Assembly: GCF_018598185.1 (NCBI RefSeq) | Contig: NZ_JAHESC010000006.1 | Location: forward strand, 1-64,000 | Source: Dawidia soli | GTDB taxonomy: Bacteria > Bacteroidota > Bacteroidia > Cytophagales > Cyclobacteriaceae | Direction: 5' to 3' | DNA length: 64,000 bases | In this document: in pieces, positions 35,195-45,334 of the stretch | Layout of the letters: the number at the start of each line of letters is the position of its first letter | Numbering within the stretch: position 1 is the first letter of the stretch | The notes under the pieces: model-generated | Seen by the model: only the letters and a program-made list of their open reading frames with translations | Told to the model about the DNA's origin: nothing | Database searches by the model: none | Position numbers and translations under genes: made by a program

Positions 35195-37552
35195 CTAAAA
35201 CTTTAGACGGTATGTAACAGCCGGGATGACCGGAAACAGCGACACCTGCTTGATGCTGGTGCTGAGCTCGTAGTCGTCCAGGTTGCCGGTTGTCTCAAAA
35301 TAAATATAGTAGGGGTTCCTCCGGTTGTAGACGTTATACACCGAGAAGATCCAGCTTGATTCAAACTTGTCGGACTTGTGCACGGTGTAGGTGGCCGCCA
35401 GGTCCATGCGGTGGTAGGGGGGCATGCGGAACGCATTGCGCTCGCCATACTCGTTCACCACGTTCTCTTGAATGATATACCGTGCTACCGGCAGGTTAAG
35501 CGCATTGCCGGTGCCATAAACAAATACGCACGACACCGTCCAGCGTGGGTTTATCACCACGTTGCCAAGTACCGACAGATCGTGCAGACGATCGTATTTG
35601 GCTGTGAAAGACTTGCCCTCGTTGAGCGCATCGAACCGGCGTGTTGTGTGCGACAGCGTGTACGAGATCTGGCCGTGCACCCTGCCGCCATTTTTCTTGA
35701 TCGAAAACTCGCTGCCGTACGATAGCCCTTTGCCAAATACGAAGTTGTCGTCAAAGTTATACCCTTTGCTATACCCAATGATCACCCCCTCGCGGTACTC
35801 CAGCTGCTGCTGCATGGTTTTATAGTACAGCACGACCGAAGTCTCGAACTGGTTGTCGCGGAAGTTTCGGAAATACCCGGCCGACAATTGATCTGCCGAT
35901 TGCGGCTTGATGGTGGAGGAGCTGGGTACCCAGATGTCCAGCGGCAGTGATACCGACGACAGGGGTGCCTGGTGTATATACTGATACGTTTTGTCGTACG
36001 ACAGCTTGACAGACGACGAGGCCGAAAGGCTATACCGCAGGGCCAGGCGAGGCTCCAGGTTGCCATATTGCTCGATCGTTTTGCCCCGGCCGTAGTGCAG
36101 GGTGTCGAGTATCTGCATATTCTCGTCTTCCACATAACGGTCAAACGGCCCCAGTTGCCGGTACCCCGACAGGCGCAGGCCGGCGTTCACTTCCAGCTTG
36201 TCCGAAAACCTGATCTTGTCATTGATGAACACGGCCACCTCTTCTCCTTGCAGCTTGATGCGCGGGCTGATGCTCAGCTCTACGTCTTCACTGAACGCGT
36301 AGATGTTGTTGGGGCGTAGCATGTGGTGCGTATAGGTCAGGCCCCAGGCCAGTGTATGCTTGTCGCTCTGCCGGTTAAACTGATAGGTCAGGCCCCAGTC
36401 GCGGATGTCTGACTTGATGTCAAAGGCATAGGTGGTAATAGAGGCGCCGAAGGCCATGTCGTACAGGGAGGTATTGACCATCAGCTCCGAGTAGAGCTTG
36501 TCGTTGTAGGTGTGCAGCCACGACAGCGAGCCCGTTGTGTTGCGCCAGTCGATGGTATTCTTAAAGGTGCTGCTGGTGTTATAGCGAAAGTCGTCCTGCC
36601 CGGTATAGGCCCGAAGGCGGAGGTGGTCCCGGGCTCCCAGTGAATAGTCAACGTTTACATTGAGGTCGTAGAAGTAATAATTGATGTCTTGCTTTAACGC
36701 GCCCAACCGGCGCAGGCCGCTGGCAAAAAGGTCTACGTATGTACGCCGGGCGGCCACCATAAACGATGCCTTTTTCCTTTTGCCCAGGGGCCCTTCCACC
36801 AGCAGACCGGTGGCGATGAGGCCTGCGCTGCCTTCACCCTTGAGCTTCTCTGGGCTGCCCTGGCGTGTGCTGATGTTGGTAATGGACGACAGACGTCCGC
36901 CGTAGTAGGCGGGAATGCCTCCCTTGTAGAGATCGATGCTTTCGATTGTGCCGCCGTTAAAGACCGAGAAGAAACCGAACAGGTGGCTGGGATTGTATAC
37001 CGTTGTGTGGTCGAGCTGCATCAGGTTCTGGTCCACAGCACCCCCGCGCACATAAAAGCCCGTGCTGCCCTCGCCGGCTGTTTGTATACCCGGCATGAGC
37101 TGAATGATGCGGATGGGGTCCAGCTCGCCGAGCAGGTAGGGCAGGTTTTCAAGGTCTTTCTTCTGCAGGGTTACCAGGCCTGTTTCGGTTTGCGTTACCT
37201 GCTCATCGGTGGGGCGTGCCGATACCGTTACTTCTTGCATGGTGGTGGCCGCGGTCTTCAGCCGAATGGTGTAGGTATGGGCGTTGGTGATGTCCAGTTG
37301 CACCGAGTCCCGGTCGTAGCCGATAAAAGAAAATGCGACGTAGTACGTGCCCGCGGGAACCTCGAGCTCGTATTGCCCGCGTTCACCCGCGGTGGTAGCC
37401 TGGCCCAGGCGGTGTATCCGCACCGTGGCGCCGGGTAGCGGACTGCCTGTTTCGTCATAGACAAACCCGCTCAGGCGGGCGGGCGTCTGCGCGTACAGGG
37501 CCGGCGTGACCACCAGGCCGAAGAAGAGCAGCAAAACAAATGTGCGGTTCAA
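35195..37552 (-). CDS. TonB-dependent receptor with carboxypeptidase-like N domain
   Basis: 785 residues. Signal peptide (MNRTFVLLLFFGLVVTPALYAQ); CarboxypepD_reg domain (about 25-105; LSGFVYDETGSPLPGATVRI); plug (about 125-235; LLGELDPIRIIQLMPGIQTAGEGSTGFYVRGGAVDQNLMQLD, ESIDLYKGGIPAYYGGRLSSITNI); barrel to the C terminus. It is of the type paired with DUF4249 rather than SusD. No regulator is adjacent. Outer-membrane import powered by TonB/ExbBD is known for the family; the ligand cannot be inferred. Confidence 0.93.
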   Translation of the reverse strand: MNRTFVLLLFFGLVVTPALYAQTPARLSGFVYDETGSPLPGATVRIHRLGQATTAGERGQYELEVPAGTYYVAFSFIGYDRDSVQLDITNAHTYTIRLKTAATTMQEVTVSARPTDEQVTQTETGLVTLQKKDLENLPYLLGELDPIRIIQLMPGIQTAGEGSTGFYVRGGAVDQNLMQLDHTTVYNPSHLFGFFSVFNGGTIESIDLYKGGIPAYYGGRLSSITNISTRQGSPEKLKGEGSAGLIATGLLVEGPLGKRKKASFMVAARRTYVDLFASGLRRLGALKQDINYYFYDLNVNVDYSLGARDHLRLRAYTGQDDFRYNTSSTFKNTIDWRNTTGSLSWLHTYNDKLYSELMVNTSLYDMAFGASITTYAFDIKSDIRDWGLTYQFNRQSDKHTLAWGLTYTHHMLRPNNIYAFSEDVELSISPRIKLQGEEVAVFINDKIRFSDKLEVNAGLRLSGYRQLGPFDRYVEDENMQILDTLHYGRGKTIEQYGNLEPRLALRYSLSASSSVKLSYDKTYQYIHQAPLSSVSLPLDIWVPSSSTIKPQSADQLSAGYFRNFRDNQFETSVVLYYKTMQQQLEYREGVIIGYSKGYNFDDNFVFGKGLSYGSEFSIKKNGGRVHGQISYTLSHTTRRFDALNEGKSFTAKYDRLHDLSVLGNVVINPRWTVSCVFVYGTGNALNLPVARYIIQENVVNEYGERNAFRMPPYHRMDLAATYTVHKSDKFESSWIFSVYNVYNRRNPYYIYFETTGNLDDYELSTSIKQVSLFPVIPAVTYRLKF

Positions 37553-37607
37553 GATCGTATAGGGTACTGTGGTGACAGTAAAGTTAGCGGTTTATGGGCA
37601 ACGGGTG

Positions 37608-38042
37608 CTAACCACGCCGGCGTATGATGTACTGAATGCCGGCGCGGATCGTAAAGTCGCCCTGGAAGTAGAAGTCGCCCATGGCCTCGAACTTTACCCG
37701 GTCGTTGATGGGTTTTGCCCACCCGGCGCCGAGCGACAGGTCATTCTCGCCAATGAGGCCGCGCAGCCGCACAAATGCTTCTTCTACGGGAAACCAACGG
37801 CCCCCCACGGCAAAGCTCACGCCCTGGTTCGCCCAGACCTCAAAGCCGGCCGAGCCTGTAAACTGCCGGGTTACGAAATAGTTGCACTCCACACCCACCT
37901 GTGCCTTTTCCAATAACTTGTTGTTGTCCGTTTTGATCAGGTCCAGGGCGCCGCCGGCCATGAAGTCGCGGGCTATCTGGGCGGAAGAAGAAAATGCAAT
38001 GAACGAGAGGGTAAAGGCTACAGCTGCAAATCGAAGGCTCAT
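37608..38042 (-). CDS. small outer-membrane beta-barrel protein
   Basis: About 144 residues: signal peptide (MSLRFAAVAFTLSFIAFSSSAQ) and a short barrel with amphipathic strands (FTGSAGFEVWANQGVSFAVGGRWF; AFVRLRGLIGENDLSLGAGWAKP; VKFEAMGDFYFQGDFTIRAGIQYIIRRRG). The start used is six codons inside the longest frame, because it gives a proper signal peptide and a TATCTTTG box lies just upstream. Function unknown. Confidence 0.72.
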   Translation of the reverse strand: MSLRFAAVAFTLSFIAFSSSAQIARDFMAGGALDLIKTDNNKLLEKAQVGVECNYFVTRQFTGSAGFEVWANQGVSFAVGGRWFPVEEAFVRLRGLIGENDLSLGAGWAKPINDRVKFEAMGDFYFQGDFTIRAGIQYIIRRRG

Positions 38043-38057
38043 GATACAAAAAGTGTC

Positions 38058-38065
38058 CAAAGATA
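38058..38065 (-). promoter_or_regulatory. promoter-like TATCTTTG of the small barrel gene
   Basis: Minus-strand TATCTTTG fits TAnnTTTG and lies 16 bases before the chosen ATG. No TTTG is seen at the -33 distance. Confidence 0.4.
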
Positions 38066-38211
38066 CGCAAAGTCTCCGGTCTATAGCCTATAGCCCGGTA
38101 GCGGTGCAGCGCCCGGAAGGGGGGACTGGCGAGTCTTTTGTAATGGCGGGGGAATCTGTATGTTTGCCCGGTGTATATCCCGATCGACTTCACCGTACGT
38201 TATCATGACAC

Positions 38212-38469
38212 ATGCAGCATGCCGTAAAACATGAGCTGAAATCCTGTCCGCGATGCCGGACGGCGTTTGAATGCAAAGTGGGATCGATCCTGCTTTGTCA
38301 GTGCAGTGCCGTGAAGGTGAATGACGAAGAGCGGGCCTATTTTCGCCAGGGATATACCGATTGTTTGTGTGCCGCCTGCATGGAAGAGCTGAAAAAAGAG
38401 TATCATGCCTTGCAGTTTAGAAAAAAGCTTAAGAAAATAGTCGGCATGTTTTACAAGGCCGGCGAATAG
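38212..38469 (+). CDS. cysteine-rich CWC-family small protein
   Basis: 85 residues with eight cysteines: Cys12, 15 (CPRC), 21, 29, 31 (CQC), 51, 53 and 56 (CLCAAC). This spacing fits the Cys_rich_CWC family, thought to bind metal. The C-terminal third is basic and helical (KKEYHALQFRKKLKKIVGMFYK). No signal peptide, so probably cytosolic. It precedes a PAS-domain gene by 48 bases; no function is established for the family. Confidence 0.8.
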   Translation: MQHAVKHELKSCPRCRTAFECKVGSILLCQCSAVKVNDEERAYFRQGYTDCLCAACMEELKKEYHALQFRKKLKKIVGMFYKAGE

Positions 38470-38517
38470 GTAAACAACCGTCGGTGTTGAAGATTTTCCG
38501 GTGCGTGCACAGTAGTT

Positions 38518-39033
38518 ATGAAGCGAAAAAAGAAACAGCCGCCCAAGATGTTTCCCCTGCTCTGCTGGGATATTGCAGCGCAGGGCATGCAAAAGCTTTA
38601 CACCAACCAGGAGGTTCGTATGCTGACTACCCTGGCTGCCAGGTTTGACTGGAAGATCGACATACCCCAACTCATGCAAAAACCGCACGAGGCCATTGTC
38701 GTGACCGATCTGCAACAGCGCATCTACTGGGCCAGCCCGGGTTTTTTATCCATGACCGGCTACACGCCCACCTTTGCCAAGAACAAACGCCCGGTGTTTT
38801 TACAAGGTCGCAACACCAGCACCGCCACCCGCGCCGCCATCCGGCAGGCTATCGCCGGGCGGCAGCCCATACGCGCCGCCCTGATGAATTACCGTAAGGA
38901 CGGTACTGAGTACCTTTGCGAAGTAGATATCGTGCCCATCAGCAACTCCAAAAACACCGTCACACATTTTGTCGCGTTTGAACGCGAAGTGCCCGTTCCT
39001 CCGGAAGCCACTGACGCGTCATTTTCCCTCTAA
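38518..39033 (+). CDS. single PAS-domain protein, LOV-like without the cysteine
   Basis: 171 residues. After a basic start, the PAS domain spans about 55-160: AIVVTDLQQRIYWASPGFLSMTGYTP, RPVFLQGRNTSTATRAAIRQAI, MNYRKDGTEYLCEVDIVPI and FVAFERE. The order matches LOV domains, but the photoactive Cys of (N)CRFLQ is Pro (RPVFLQ), so no cysteinyl-flavin adduct could form at that site. No output domain is present. Its last 15 bases overlap the 3' end of the convergent protease gene. Likely a small sensory or adaptor protein. Confidence 0.82.
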   Translation: MKRKKKQPPKMFPLLCWDIAAQGMQKLYTNQEVRMLTTLAARFDWKIDIPQLMQKPHEAIVVTDLQQRIYWASPGFLSMTGYTPTFAKNKRPVFLQGRNTSTATRAAIRQAIAGRQPIRAALMNYRKDGTEYLCEVDIVPISNSKNTVTHFVAFEREVPVPPEATDASFSL

Positions 39034-41526
39034 CCGGTCTTGCAGATAGCGTAGGTGGTATACCGTCATCGCGTCCTTGGTGCGGGTCAGGGCTTTCCTG
39101 ACGTGAAGCAACACCTCGTTCTTTTTGTTGCGGATCACCACGTCGGCATCGTATATATCGCGCGAGTTCTTGCTGAGCTCCACCAGCTTGTCCACATAAT
39201 AACGCTGCAATGCGCGGCGGTAGGGACTGATCGTGGCAAAGGTTGCAAGTTCCGTCCACATGTGACGGTCCAGGTCGTCCATGAATTCGTTCAGCGTGTA
39301 GGCCCGCGTAGGGTAGAGGGCTTCCGCTTCCGCAAGTTTGGTGAGTGTATTCTGGCTCAGCAGCGTGTTCAACACCATTTCCTGGTTGGTAGTAATGATC
39401 TGCGTCGGGCTTTGCCCTGTACGCGCCAGGATGGCCGTGTCGAGCAGCCAGGTGGGCGGTGTAAATACGTTTCGCCCAAGAAAGGCCATGGCATCGCGTT
39501 GCAGGGCGGCGGGTACGATGCGGTACACCGGTCCGATCTGCTCGGCTGACTTGACCGTTTCGTATGTACCCCCGATATAGCGCAACACGTGGTTGACGTA
39601 ATAGGTGAATTGCCCCGTGAGACCTCCGTATAGCTGCGACAAGTTCCTATACCCTTCGTTGGGCTGGTAGGTCCAGGCTACCAGCCGGGGCACGATGCGC
39701 TTCAGATTCTTAATGCCAAGCTCGCCGGCCTGCATGGCGTTATCACCCAGGTCCTCGGTTTGCACCCGTGGGTCGTCGGTCGAAAACTCGGAGGCAAACC
39801 ACATGGCCGGCTGCTTCATCTGTTCAATGATCCTGCCGTTCAGGAAAGGGATCTCCCGTTCGGACGTCGAGATGTCGGGAAAGAGCCGGTAGCCATACTC
39901 GATGGCCCAGCGGTCATACTCGCCGATGCGGGCAATGAGTCCTGCCTCCGTCACGCTGTCTTCCGGTTGCGCTACATAGTTGAAACGTGAGTAATCCATG
40001 ATAGAAGGGGTATGACCATTGGCTTCCAGCCATTCCCGGTCGCGTAGCCTGGCTACGGGCACCGTAGAGCTGGCGCCAAAGTTGTGTGTAAGCCCCAACG
40101 AGTGGCCTACCTCGTGCGAGGCAACGGAGCGGATCAGCTGTCCCATCAGCTCATCGTCAAAATTCATCTTCTGCGCACGCTTGTCGGTCATGCCGCACTG
40201 GATCATATACCAGTCGTGCAGGATCGACATCAAATTGTGATACCAGTTGATGTGGCTTTCGAGGATCTCACCACTGCGTGGATCGGTAATGATCGGTCCG
40301 GCCGCGTTGGCAAATGTAGAAGGTTTGTACACAATGGCCGAGTGGCGCGCATCCTCCAGGCTCCAGTTCGGCATCGCCTCGCTGCTTGGCGCTTCCTTTG
40401 CCTGAATGGCATTCTTAAACCCGGCACGCTCAAAGGCCGGTTGCCAGTCTTCCACACCTTTGATGAGGTAGGGTACCCACTTCTTCGGTGTGGCGGGGTC
40501 GATATAGTATACAATAGGCTTTTGCGGTTCTACCAGCTCGCCGCGCTTGTATTTCTCGACATCTTCAGGCTTAGGCTCCAGGCGCCAGCGCTTGATGTAA
40601 TTCACGACTTTGACGCCTTGCGGGTTGGTGTTGTAGTCGGTATAACGCTCCGTGAAATACCCCACGCGTTTGTCTGCAAAGCGCTTGCGCATGGGCTTCC
40701 TGGGAAGCATGATAATGGAAGTATTCAGCTCCAGTGTAAAGGTGGCTTCGCTGGAGGACTGACTGTAAGTCTTGATCGTCCGGATCTCGACGTTCATCGG
40801 GAAGGCATTGACAGACTTGATATACGACATGTTCGACAGTACGTCGCCGATCTTCATCGTCCGCCGGGAGGCGGCATTAAAAAAGAAAATATCGTTGTTG
40901 CCGTTCAGGTAATCGGTGATGTCGATCAGGCTGCCCTTGCCATTCGGCGTATAGGCGCCGACACCAAAGGCGGCCGTCAGCGGTTGCAGGTTCGAGCGGA
41001 CCACGGCATTGAACATGGCGGTGCTGCTGTCACCGGCATTGTCTTCGTAGGTAATGCGCCGGAGGAATAATTTATGATTAGGGCCTTTCTCGAAGCGTAT
41101 GATCAGCGAGTTGATCTGGTCGCCGGCATAGCCGGTATATTCCGGACGAACGCCTGCAGCGCCTTGTGCGATCCGGCTTACGATGAGGAGGTCGCGCCCC
41201 AATAAGCTGTCGGGTATTTCAAAATAGTATTTGTCCTCAAGCTTGTGCACGGTAAAGAGGCCCTTGCGCGTGATGGTGCCGGGCTTTACAATCGAGTAGT
41301 AGCTTGAGCTCCTGGGTGCCATCGACTGCGAGTTGCCGGCAGGTACGGAGGCGGAGGTAAGCTGCTCGAGCGAATCCCGCCGGGAGGTATCCTGCGGTAC
41401 CTTCGGGATGGATAACGATGTGGGGGCCTGTATGGGGGGAGGAGCTTGCGTGGTGTCCTGCGCATAGCCCTGTAAACACAGAACAAGACAGCAGGCAGCC
41501 GCCGCGAACAATACGATACTTCTCAT
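39019..41526 (-). CDS. secreted zinc-dependent metalloprotease (DUF5117-type)
   Basis: 835 residues. Signal peptide (about 1-22, LFAAAACCLVLCLQGYAQ). An N-terminal region of the DUF5118/DUF5117 type (about 75-420) is followed by a zinc-protease domain with SHEVGHSLGLTHNFGAS, the HExxHxxGxxH metzincin-like signature, near residue 480. The C-terminal part is DUF4953-like (MDYSRFNYVAQPEDS is the Met-turn region: SIMDYSRFN). Proteins of this type are abundant in Bacteroidota and presumed periplasmic or outer-membrane proteases; targets are unknown. Confidence 0.88.
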   Translation of the reverse strand: MRSIVLFAAAACCLVLCLQGYAQDTTQAPPPIQAPTSLSIPKVPQDTSRRDSLEQLTSASVPAGNSQSMAPRSSSYYSIVKPGTITRKGLFTVHKLEDKYYFEIPDSLLGRDLLIVSRIAQGAAGVRPEYTGYAGDQINSLIIRFEKGPNHKLFLRRITYEDNAGDSSTAMFNAVVRSNLQPLTAAFGVGAYTPNGKGSLIDITDYLNGNNDIFFFNAASRRTMKIGDVLSNMSYIKSVNAFPMNVEIRTIKTYSQSSSEATFTLELNTSIIMLPRKPMRKRFADKRVGYFTERYTDYNTNPQGVKVVNYIKRWRLEPKPEDVEKYKRGELVEPQKPIVYYIDPATPKKWVPYLIKGVEDWQPAFERAGFKNAIQAKEAPSSEAMPNWSLEDARHSAIVYKPSTFANAAGPIITDPRSGEILESHINWYHNLMSILHDWYMIQCGMTDKRAQKMNFDDELMGQLIRSVASHEVGHSLGLTHNFGASSTVPVARLRDREWLEANGHTPSIMDYSRFNYVAQPEDSVTEAGLIARIGEYDRWAIEYGYRLFPDISTSEREIPFLNGRIIEQMKQPAMWFASEFSTDDPRVQTEDLGDNAMQAGELGIKNLKRIVPRLVAWTYQPNEGYRNLSQLYGGLTGQFTYYVNHVLRYIGGTYETVKSAEQIGPVYRIVPAALQRDAMAFLGRNVFTPPTWLLDTAILARTGQSPTQIITTNQEMVLNTLLSQNTLTKLAEAEALYPTRAYTLNEFMDDLDRHMWTELATFATISPYRRALQRYYVDKLVELSKNSRDIYDADVVIRNKKNEVLLHVRKALTRTKDAMTVYHLRYLQDRLEGK

Positions 41527-41859
41527 GCGCTGTTTTTCTATGGTGATAAATAGATAACTGAAAAATGGTTCCAGTTATTTTTAAATAAGTTAACCGTTTT
41601 CACGCGGAGGAGTTCCGACAATCAGGCTGGTTTTCATACGTCTGACCGAAAACACATCACACTCGTCGAGTCTGCGATACTACCGATCGATACATTATAT
41701 CTGTGGACCACAGGAGGTGTGGAAGATAGCGGTCACTTGGGGGAAAAATACCGGCGTGAGAGGAGAATGGGGAAAACGATGTGGCTGGCGGGTATGGCAT
41801 ACTTTTGTTACTTACAAGCATTAGTAAAATGCAAATCTCCACAGAATAAAAAAGATGCT
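41527..41859. other. non-coding region between divergent genes
   Basis: No gene is supported. A hairpin ATAACTG/CAGTTAT (41554-41578) followed by T residues lies close to the protease start, and TACTTTTG at 41800-41807 is a likely -7 box for the small Pro/Gln-rich protein gene downstream. Confidence 0.55.
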
Positions 41860-42357
41860 ATGAAAACCTTCATGATTACACTGGTAGCCGTGGCGGCCCT
41901 GGGCCTGGCCTCGGTACAAGCGCAGGTGTTAGATTCCACGCGCGTCAAGCAAACAGATCCGACCTACAACCCGCCCACGCAGGTTCCCGGCGATCAGTAT
42001 ATCCAACGTGATTACCTGCAGATCCGCTCGAACGAAGCACCCACTTCACTTCGCTCAACGCTGAAAGGCAACGACTATACGGGCTGGGAAAACGGCATGC
42101 TGTATCGCAACCGTACGAACAACGGTTACATGCTCCGCATGGGGGAGGGTGCCGACACCCGGAGCTTCTATTTTGATAAGAGCGGCAGAAAGATCGATCC
42201 TCCCGCAGGCGCACCCGGCACAAACCGGCAGATGGAGACCCCCACGCCCGAATCACAACGCACACAGCCGCAGACACAACCTGCGCAGCCAGGTGCCCAA
42301 CCCGGCGCACAGCCCGGCAATCCTCAGCCTGGCACACCGCCGCAGCCTAAAAAATAA
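41860..42357 (+). CDS. secreted protein with Pro/Gln-rich repeat tail
   Basis: 165 residues. Signal peptide MKTFMITLVAVAALGLASVQAQ, then a small domain (about 35-115; YNPPTQVPGDQYIQRDYLQIRSNEAPTSLRSTLKG, NGMLYRNRTNNGYMLRMG). The last 45 residues are low complexity (TQPQTQPAQPGAQPGAQPG) and probably disordered. The long upstream extension of the frame has no signal-peptide character and is rejected. Not assigned to a family. Confidence 0.7.
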   Translation: MKTFMITLVAVAALGLASVQAQVLDSTRVKQTDPTYNPPTQVPGDQYIQRDYLQIRSNEAPTSLRSTLKGNDYTGWENGMLYRNRTNNGYMLRMGEGADTRSFYFDKSGRKIDPPAGAPGTNRQMETPTPESQRTQPQTQPAQPGAQPGAQPGNPQPGTPPQPKK

Positions 42358-42382
42358 AGAACACACATAACGAGCACACCGC

Positions 42383-42421
42383 AAAGCACCCACGAAGCCC
42401 GCATGGCAACGTGGGTGCTTT
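42383..42421. terminator. bidirectional terminator
   Basis: AAAGCACCCACG and CGTGGGTGCTTT form a perfect 12-bp stem with a 15-base loop, between two convergent genes. Confidence 0.85.
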
Positions 42422-42438
42422 CATTTTGCGGGGCTGTA

Positions 42439-42972
42439 TCAATAGCCCCTCACGGTAAGATAAAAGTTATAGTCCGTCATCGGGGCGTCTGTAAACCCGA
42501 GGTTCCGCCCGATCGTAATAACCTGCCCGCGGTGATATACGCTATGCGTCATCGTATGGTGTAAGAACTCCGCGCGGCTCCGGATGCCGTTTGCCCACGG
42601 CGAGTTAAATTCGACCACGTCCGTGATCTCCTCGTCCGACAACCCCTCTATATATTCGCGCACTTCGGTCGAAGACGCGACGATCCCCTGCAGTATATCC
42701 TCCAGTGTCCCGTCAAATCCTTCCCATATATAGGACTTCGGCGCCGGCTTTTGTTGCAACACGGAAAGCCAAAACCGCTCGGTGTCCCAAATGTGCAGCA
42801 GCGTCAGCTTAATGCTCGGATAGCTCGATGGCACCGTCTGCTCCAGCAGATCAGCGGGCTTGGTACGAAGGAACGAGATCAACGTTTCATGCGCCCATTG
42901 GTTGTAGCGGGCGTAGTCCTTAACAAGTGTGGAAAGTGTAAAGACGGTGGGTTTTTCTGCTGCGGGGTTCAT
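42439..42972 (-). CDS. DinB-family protein
   Basis: 177 residues forming the four-helix DinB/YfiT-like metal-binding bundle. The three likely ligand histidines are in LTLLHIWDTERFW and in MTHSVYHRGQVI (two). The start segment LVKDYARYNQWAHETLISFL is typical of the family, whose members include thiol-transferases and damage-inducible proteins; the reaction here is unknown. No signal peptide. It lies 41 bases downstream of the M1 peptidase stop on the same strand. Confidence 0.88.
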   Translation of the reverse strand: MNPAAEKPTVFTLSTLVKDYARYNQWAHETLISFLRTKPADLLEQTVPSSYPSIKLTLLHIWDTERFWLSVLQQKPAPKSYIWEGFDGTLEDILQGIVASSTEVREYIEGLSDEEITDVVEFNSPWANGIRSRAEFLHHTMTHSVYHRGQVITIGRNLGFTDAPMTDYNFYLTVRGY

Positions 42973-43012
42973 ATTGTTTTGGGGTTAAGATTTGGGCGTC
43001 CGCTTTCGTCCG

Positions 43013-44971
43013 TTATTGTGCCTTCCACTGATTATTTTTCCGGTTCACATCCGGCAGCTTGATTGCCTGGTCCAGTGTGACGCTGGTTAATTTGCTGGTG
43101 GATTTGTAAACAAACTTCCACGTGCTGCCGTGCTGCCAGATCTCTACCGGCAGTTTCACCTGCCCGGTCTTGCCATTGCTTTCCACAATGTCTGCCGTTA
43201 CAGGCATCGGCATCTTCTGCTGGTTGGCGATGGTGATGATCGCTCCTTTTGCCGGATCGTTATCCACATAGTCCACACGTGTTACCGCCTGGTCGATCTT
43301 CCAGTCGTACATAAACCATCCACGCCAGAACCAATCCAGCGTCTCGCCGGTATAGTTCTCGATGCAGTGAAAGAAGTCCCACGGCGTGGGGTGTTTAAAT
43401 GCCCACCGGTGCACGTAGTACCGCATGGCGCTATCAAAGCGCTCGGAGCCCAGCACTTGTGTACGCAGCAGCGTCAGGCCGAGGCCGGGCTTGAGATACG
43501 CCATGCCGCCCAAGTTACGGCCCGCGATCACATCGGGGATGTTCAGGATGGTCTCCACACTGTCGTGAAACACATAGTTGGTCTGGAACTGCATGGGGAA
43601 GATGTTTCGGATATACTCGCCCTTGTTGAACTGCTCGTCCGCCAGGGTATTGATATAGGTATTAAACCCTTCGTCCATCCACGCAAACTTGCGCTCGTTG
43701 CTGCCGACGATCATGGGGAACCAGTTGTGACCAAACTCGTGCGAGGTCACCCCCCACAGCTGTCCGCGTACGGCACGTGCCGAACAGAATACAATGCCCG
43801 GATATTCCATGCCGCCGACGACACCCGCTACGTTCACCGCGACGGGATAGGTGTACGGGTAGAGGTATTTGGAGTAAAACTCGATGGAGTGTTTTACATA
43901 TTCCGTCGAACGGTTCCAGGCTGTGTCTTGCGCGCTCTCGACCGGATATACCGACATCGCCAGCGACTTCTTTCCTTGCGGCAGGTTGATGCGGGCAGCA
44001 TCCCACACAAAGGACCTGGAAGCCGCCCACGCTATGTCGCGGGTGTTCGTGCACTTGAACTTCCACGTGAGGCGGGTCTTGCCGCTGGGGCGTGTAGCGG
44101 GATCCGTTACTTCGGCGGCCGTGCGCAGCGCTACGGTCTGATCGCTGCCTTGTGCTTGCGCCCAGCGCTTCAGCTGGTCGGCCGTCAAAACGTCCTTTGG
44201 GTTCAGCAATTCGCCCGAGCCCACCACGATGTGGCCCGCGGGGGCATCGATGTTATAGGTAATGTCGCCATACTCCAGGTAGAACTCGCCCTGGCCCAGG
44301 TAGGGCAGCGTGTTCCAGCCATAGACGTTGTCGTATACACACATGCGCGGATACCATTGCGCAACCTCGTAGATCCAGCCGTTCTTTGTTTGCAGACGGC
44401 CCATGCGATCGGTACCGTATTCGGGAATAGCGAACGAAAAGTTGATCTTAAACACTTGCTTGCCGCCATTGGCTTTGATGGGCCTGGCCAGCCTGATCTG
44501 CATGCGTGTATCCTCTACGGTGTAATTGGCATCGGCCTCTTTGCCATCCTGTTCTACTTTCACTGCCTGCAGTGTGTAGCCACCGTCGAAAGCGTTGCGG
44601 TTCGCCCAGCGGCCACCGCTCACGGCTGTGGCGGCGACGCCCCGCGACGTGGGGTTGTAGATGTTCTGGTCGAGTTGCAGCCATACGAACGACAGCGCCT
44701 GCGGGCTGTTGTTGGTATAGGTGATCGTTACGCTGCCGGTGATGCTGTGAATGGCATCGTTCAGCGAAGCGTCTATTTTATAATCGGCACGGTTCTGCCA
44801 GTATTCGGGGCCCGGCGTGCCATCGGCTGCACGCACTTTATCGCCATAGCTGGGGTAGAAGAAAGGCGCAAAGGCCTGATGCTGATCGTATGGCGAAGAT
44901 TGCTGGGCAAATGCCGCCAACGTCGCTGCCAGCAGGCAGCAGAAGAACAAGGGGATTTTAATGAAATTCAT
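43013..44971 (-). CDS. secreted M1-family metallopeptidase
   Basis: 652 residues. Signal peptide [23 protein letters not shown], an N-terminal beta domain ([27 protein letters not shown]), the GAMEN-like exopeptidase loop as [10 protein letters not shown] and the gluzincin site [33 protein letters not shown] (HExxH plus the downstream Glu). Cleaves N-terminal residues from peptides in characterised relatives. The 57 residues upstream in frame lack signal character and are excluded. It is divergent from the ECF sigma gene of the import locus. Confidence 0.92.
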   Translation of the reverse strand: MNFIKIPLFFCCLLAATLAAFAQQSSPYDQHQAFAPFFYPSYGDKVRAADGTPGPEYWQNRADYKIDASLNDAIHSITGSVTITYTNNSPQALSFVWLQLDQNIYNPTSRGVAATAVSGGRWANRNAFDGGYTLQAVKVEQDGKEADANYTVEDTRMQIRLARPIKANGGKQVFKINFSFAIPEYGTDRMGRLQTKNGWIYEVAQWYPRMCVYDNVYGWNTLPYLGQGEFYLEYGDITYNIDAPAGHIVVGSGELLNPKDVLTADQLKRWAQAQGSDQTVALRTAAEVTDPATRPSGKTRLTWKFKCTNTRDIAWAASRSFVWDAARINLPQGKKSLAMSVYPVESAQDTAWNRSTEYVKHSIEFYSKYLYPYTYPVAVNVAGVVGGMEYPGIVFCSARAVRGQLWGVTSHEFGHNWFPMIVGSNERKFAWMDEGFNTYINTLADEQFNKGEYIRNIFPMQFQTNYVFHDSVETILNIPDVIAGRNLGGMAYLKPGLGLTLLRTQVLGSERFDSAMRYYVHRWAFKHPTPWDFFHCIENYTGETLDWFWRGWFMYDWKIDQAVTRVDYVDNDPAKGAIITIANQQKMPMPVTADIVESNGKTGQVKLPVEIWQHGSTWKFVYKSTSKLTSVTLDQAIKLPDVNRKNNQWKAQ

Positions 44972-45334
44972 GTCGTTGCTCAAAAAAAGAGTTTGGTTAA
45001 TGTTGTTGCATAATACTGCAAATAGCCCGTTTACACCAGCATTTTTTATCCCCGGTGGAAGTCCTGACCGACAGGCGGCCTGTCCTACCGGCAAGCAGAT
45101 TCGTCGCTCCGGGGCGTGCCGCGAGCGCCTGCCGGGTTCCAATTTCAGAAATCCGTAATCTGTGCAGTCCGCGGAACAGATGTGATAACACCGTTAGCGG
45201 AAAATGGTCTTAAAAGCCCGTTTAAATTTCGCTGTTGAGCGTTTTACAAAATTTTCCTACGGTTTAAATGGTAAGATTGATAATTTTATCGCTTGGATTA
45301 ACCTCCCCACCCTCCCCACGACAAACGCGAACAG
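44972..45334. other. divergent intergenic region with a REP-like element
   Basis: No gene is supported. GACAGGC-G-GCCTGTC at 45070-45084 is a perfect palindrome inside a CCTG-rich stretch (about 45062-45090) related to elements near 22.7 and 57.1 kb. The 250 bases before the sigma gene are AT-richer but show no clear TAnnTTTG box. Confidence 0.6.

Noticed and set aside
40084-41070. 328-codon plus-strand open frame
   Set aside because: Antisense to the zinc metalloprotease and without homology features.
43130-45013. 627-codon plus-strand open frame
   Set aside because: It lies antisense to the M1 peptidase, has no recognisable domain, and its Arg/His/Leu-rich composition is that of a shadow frame in GC-rich coding DNA.
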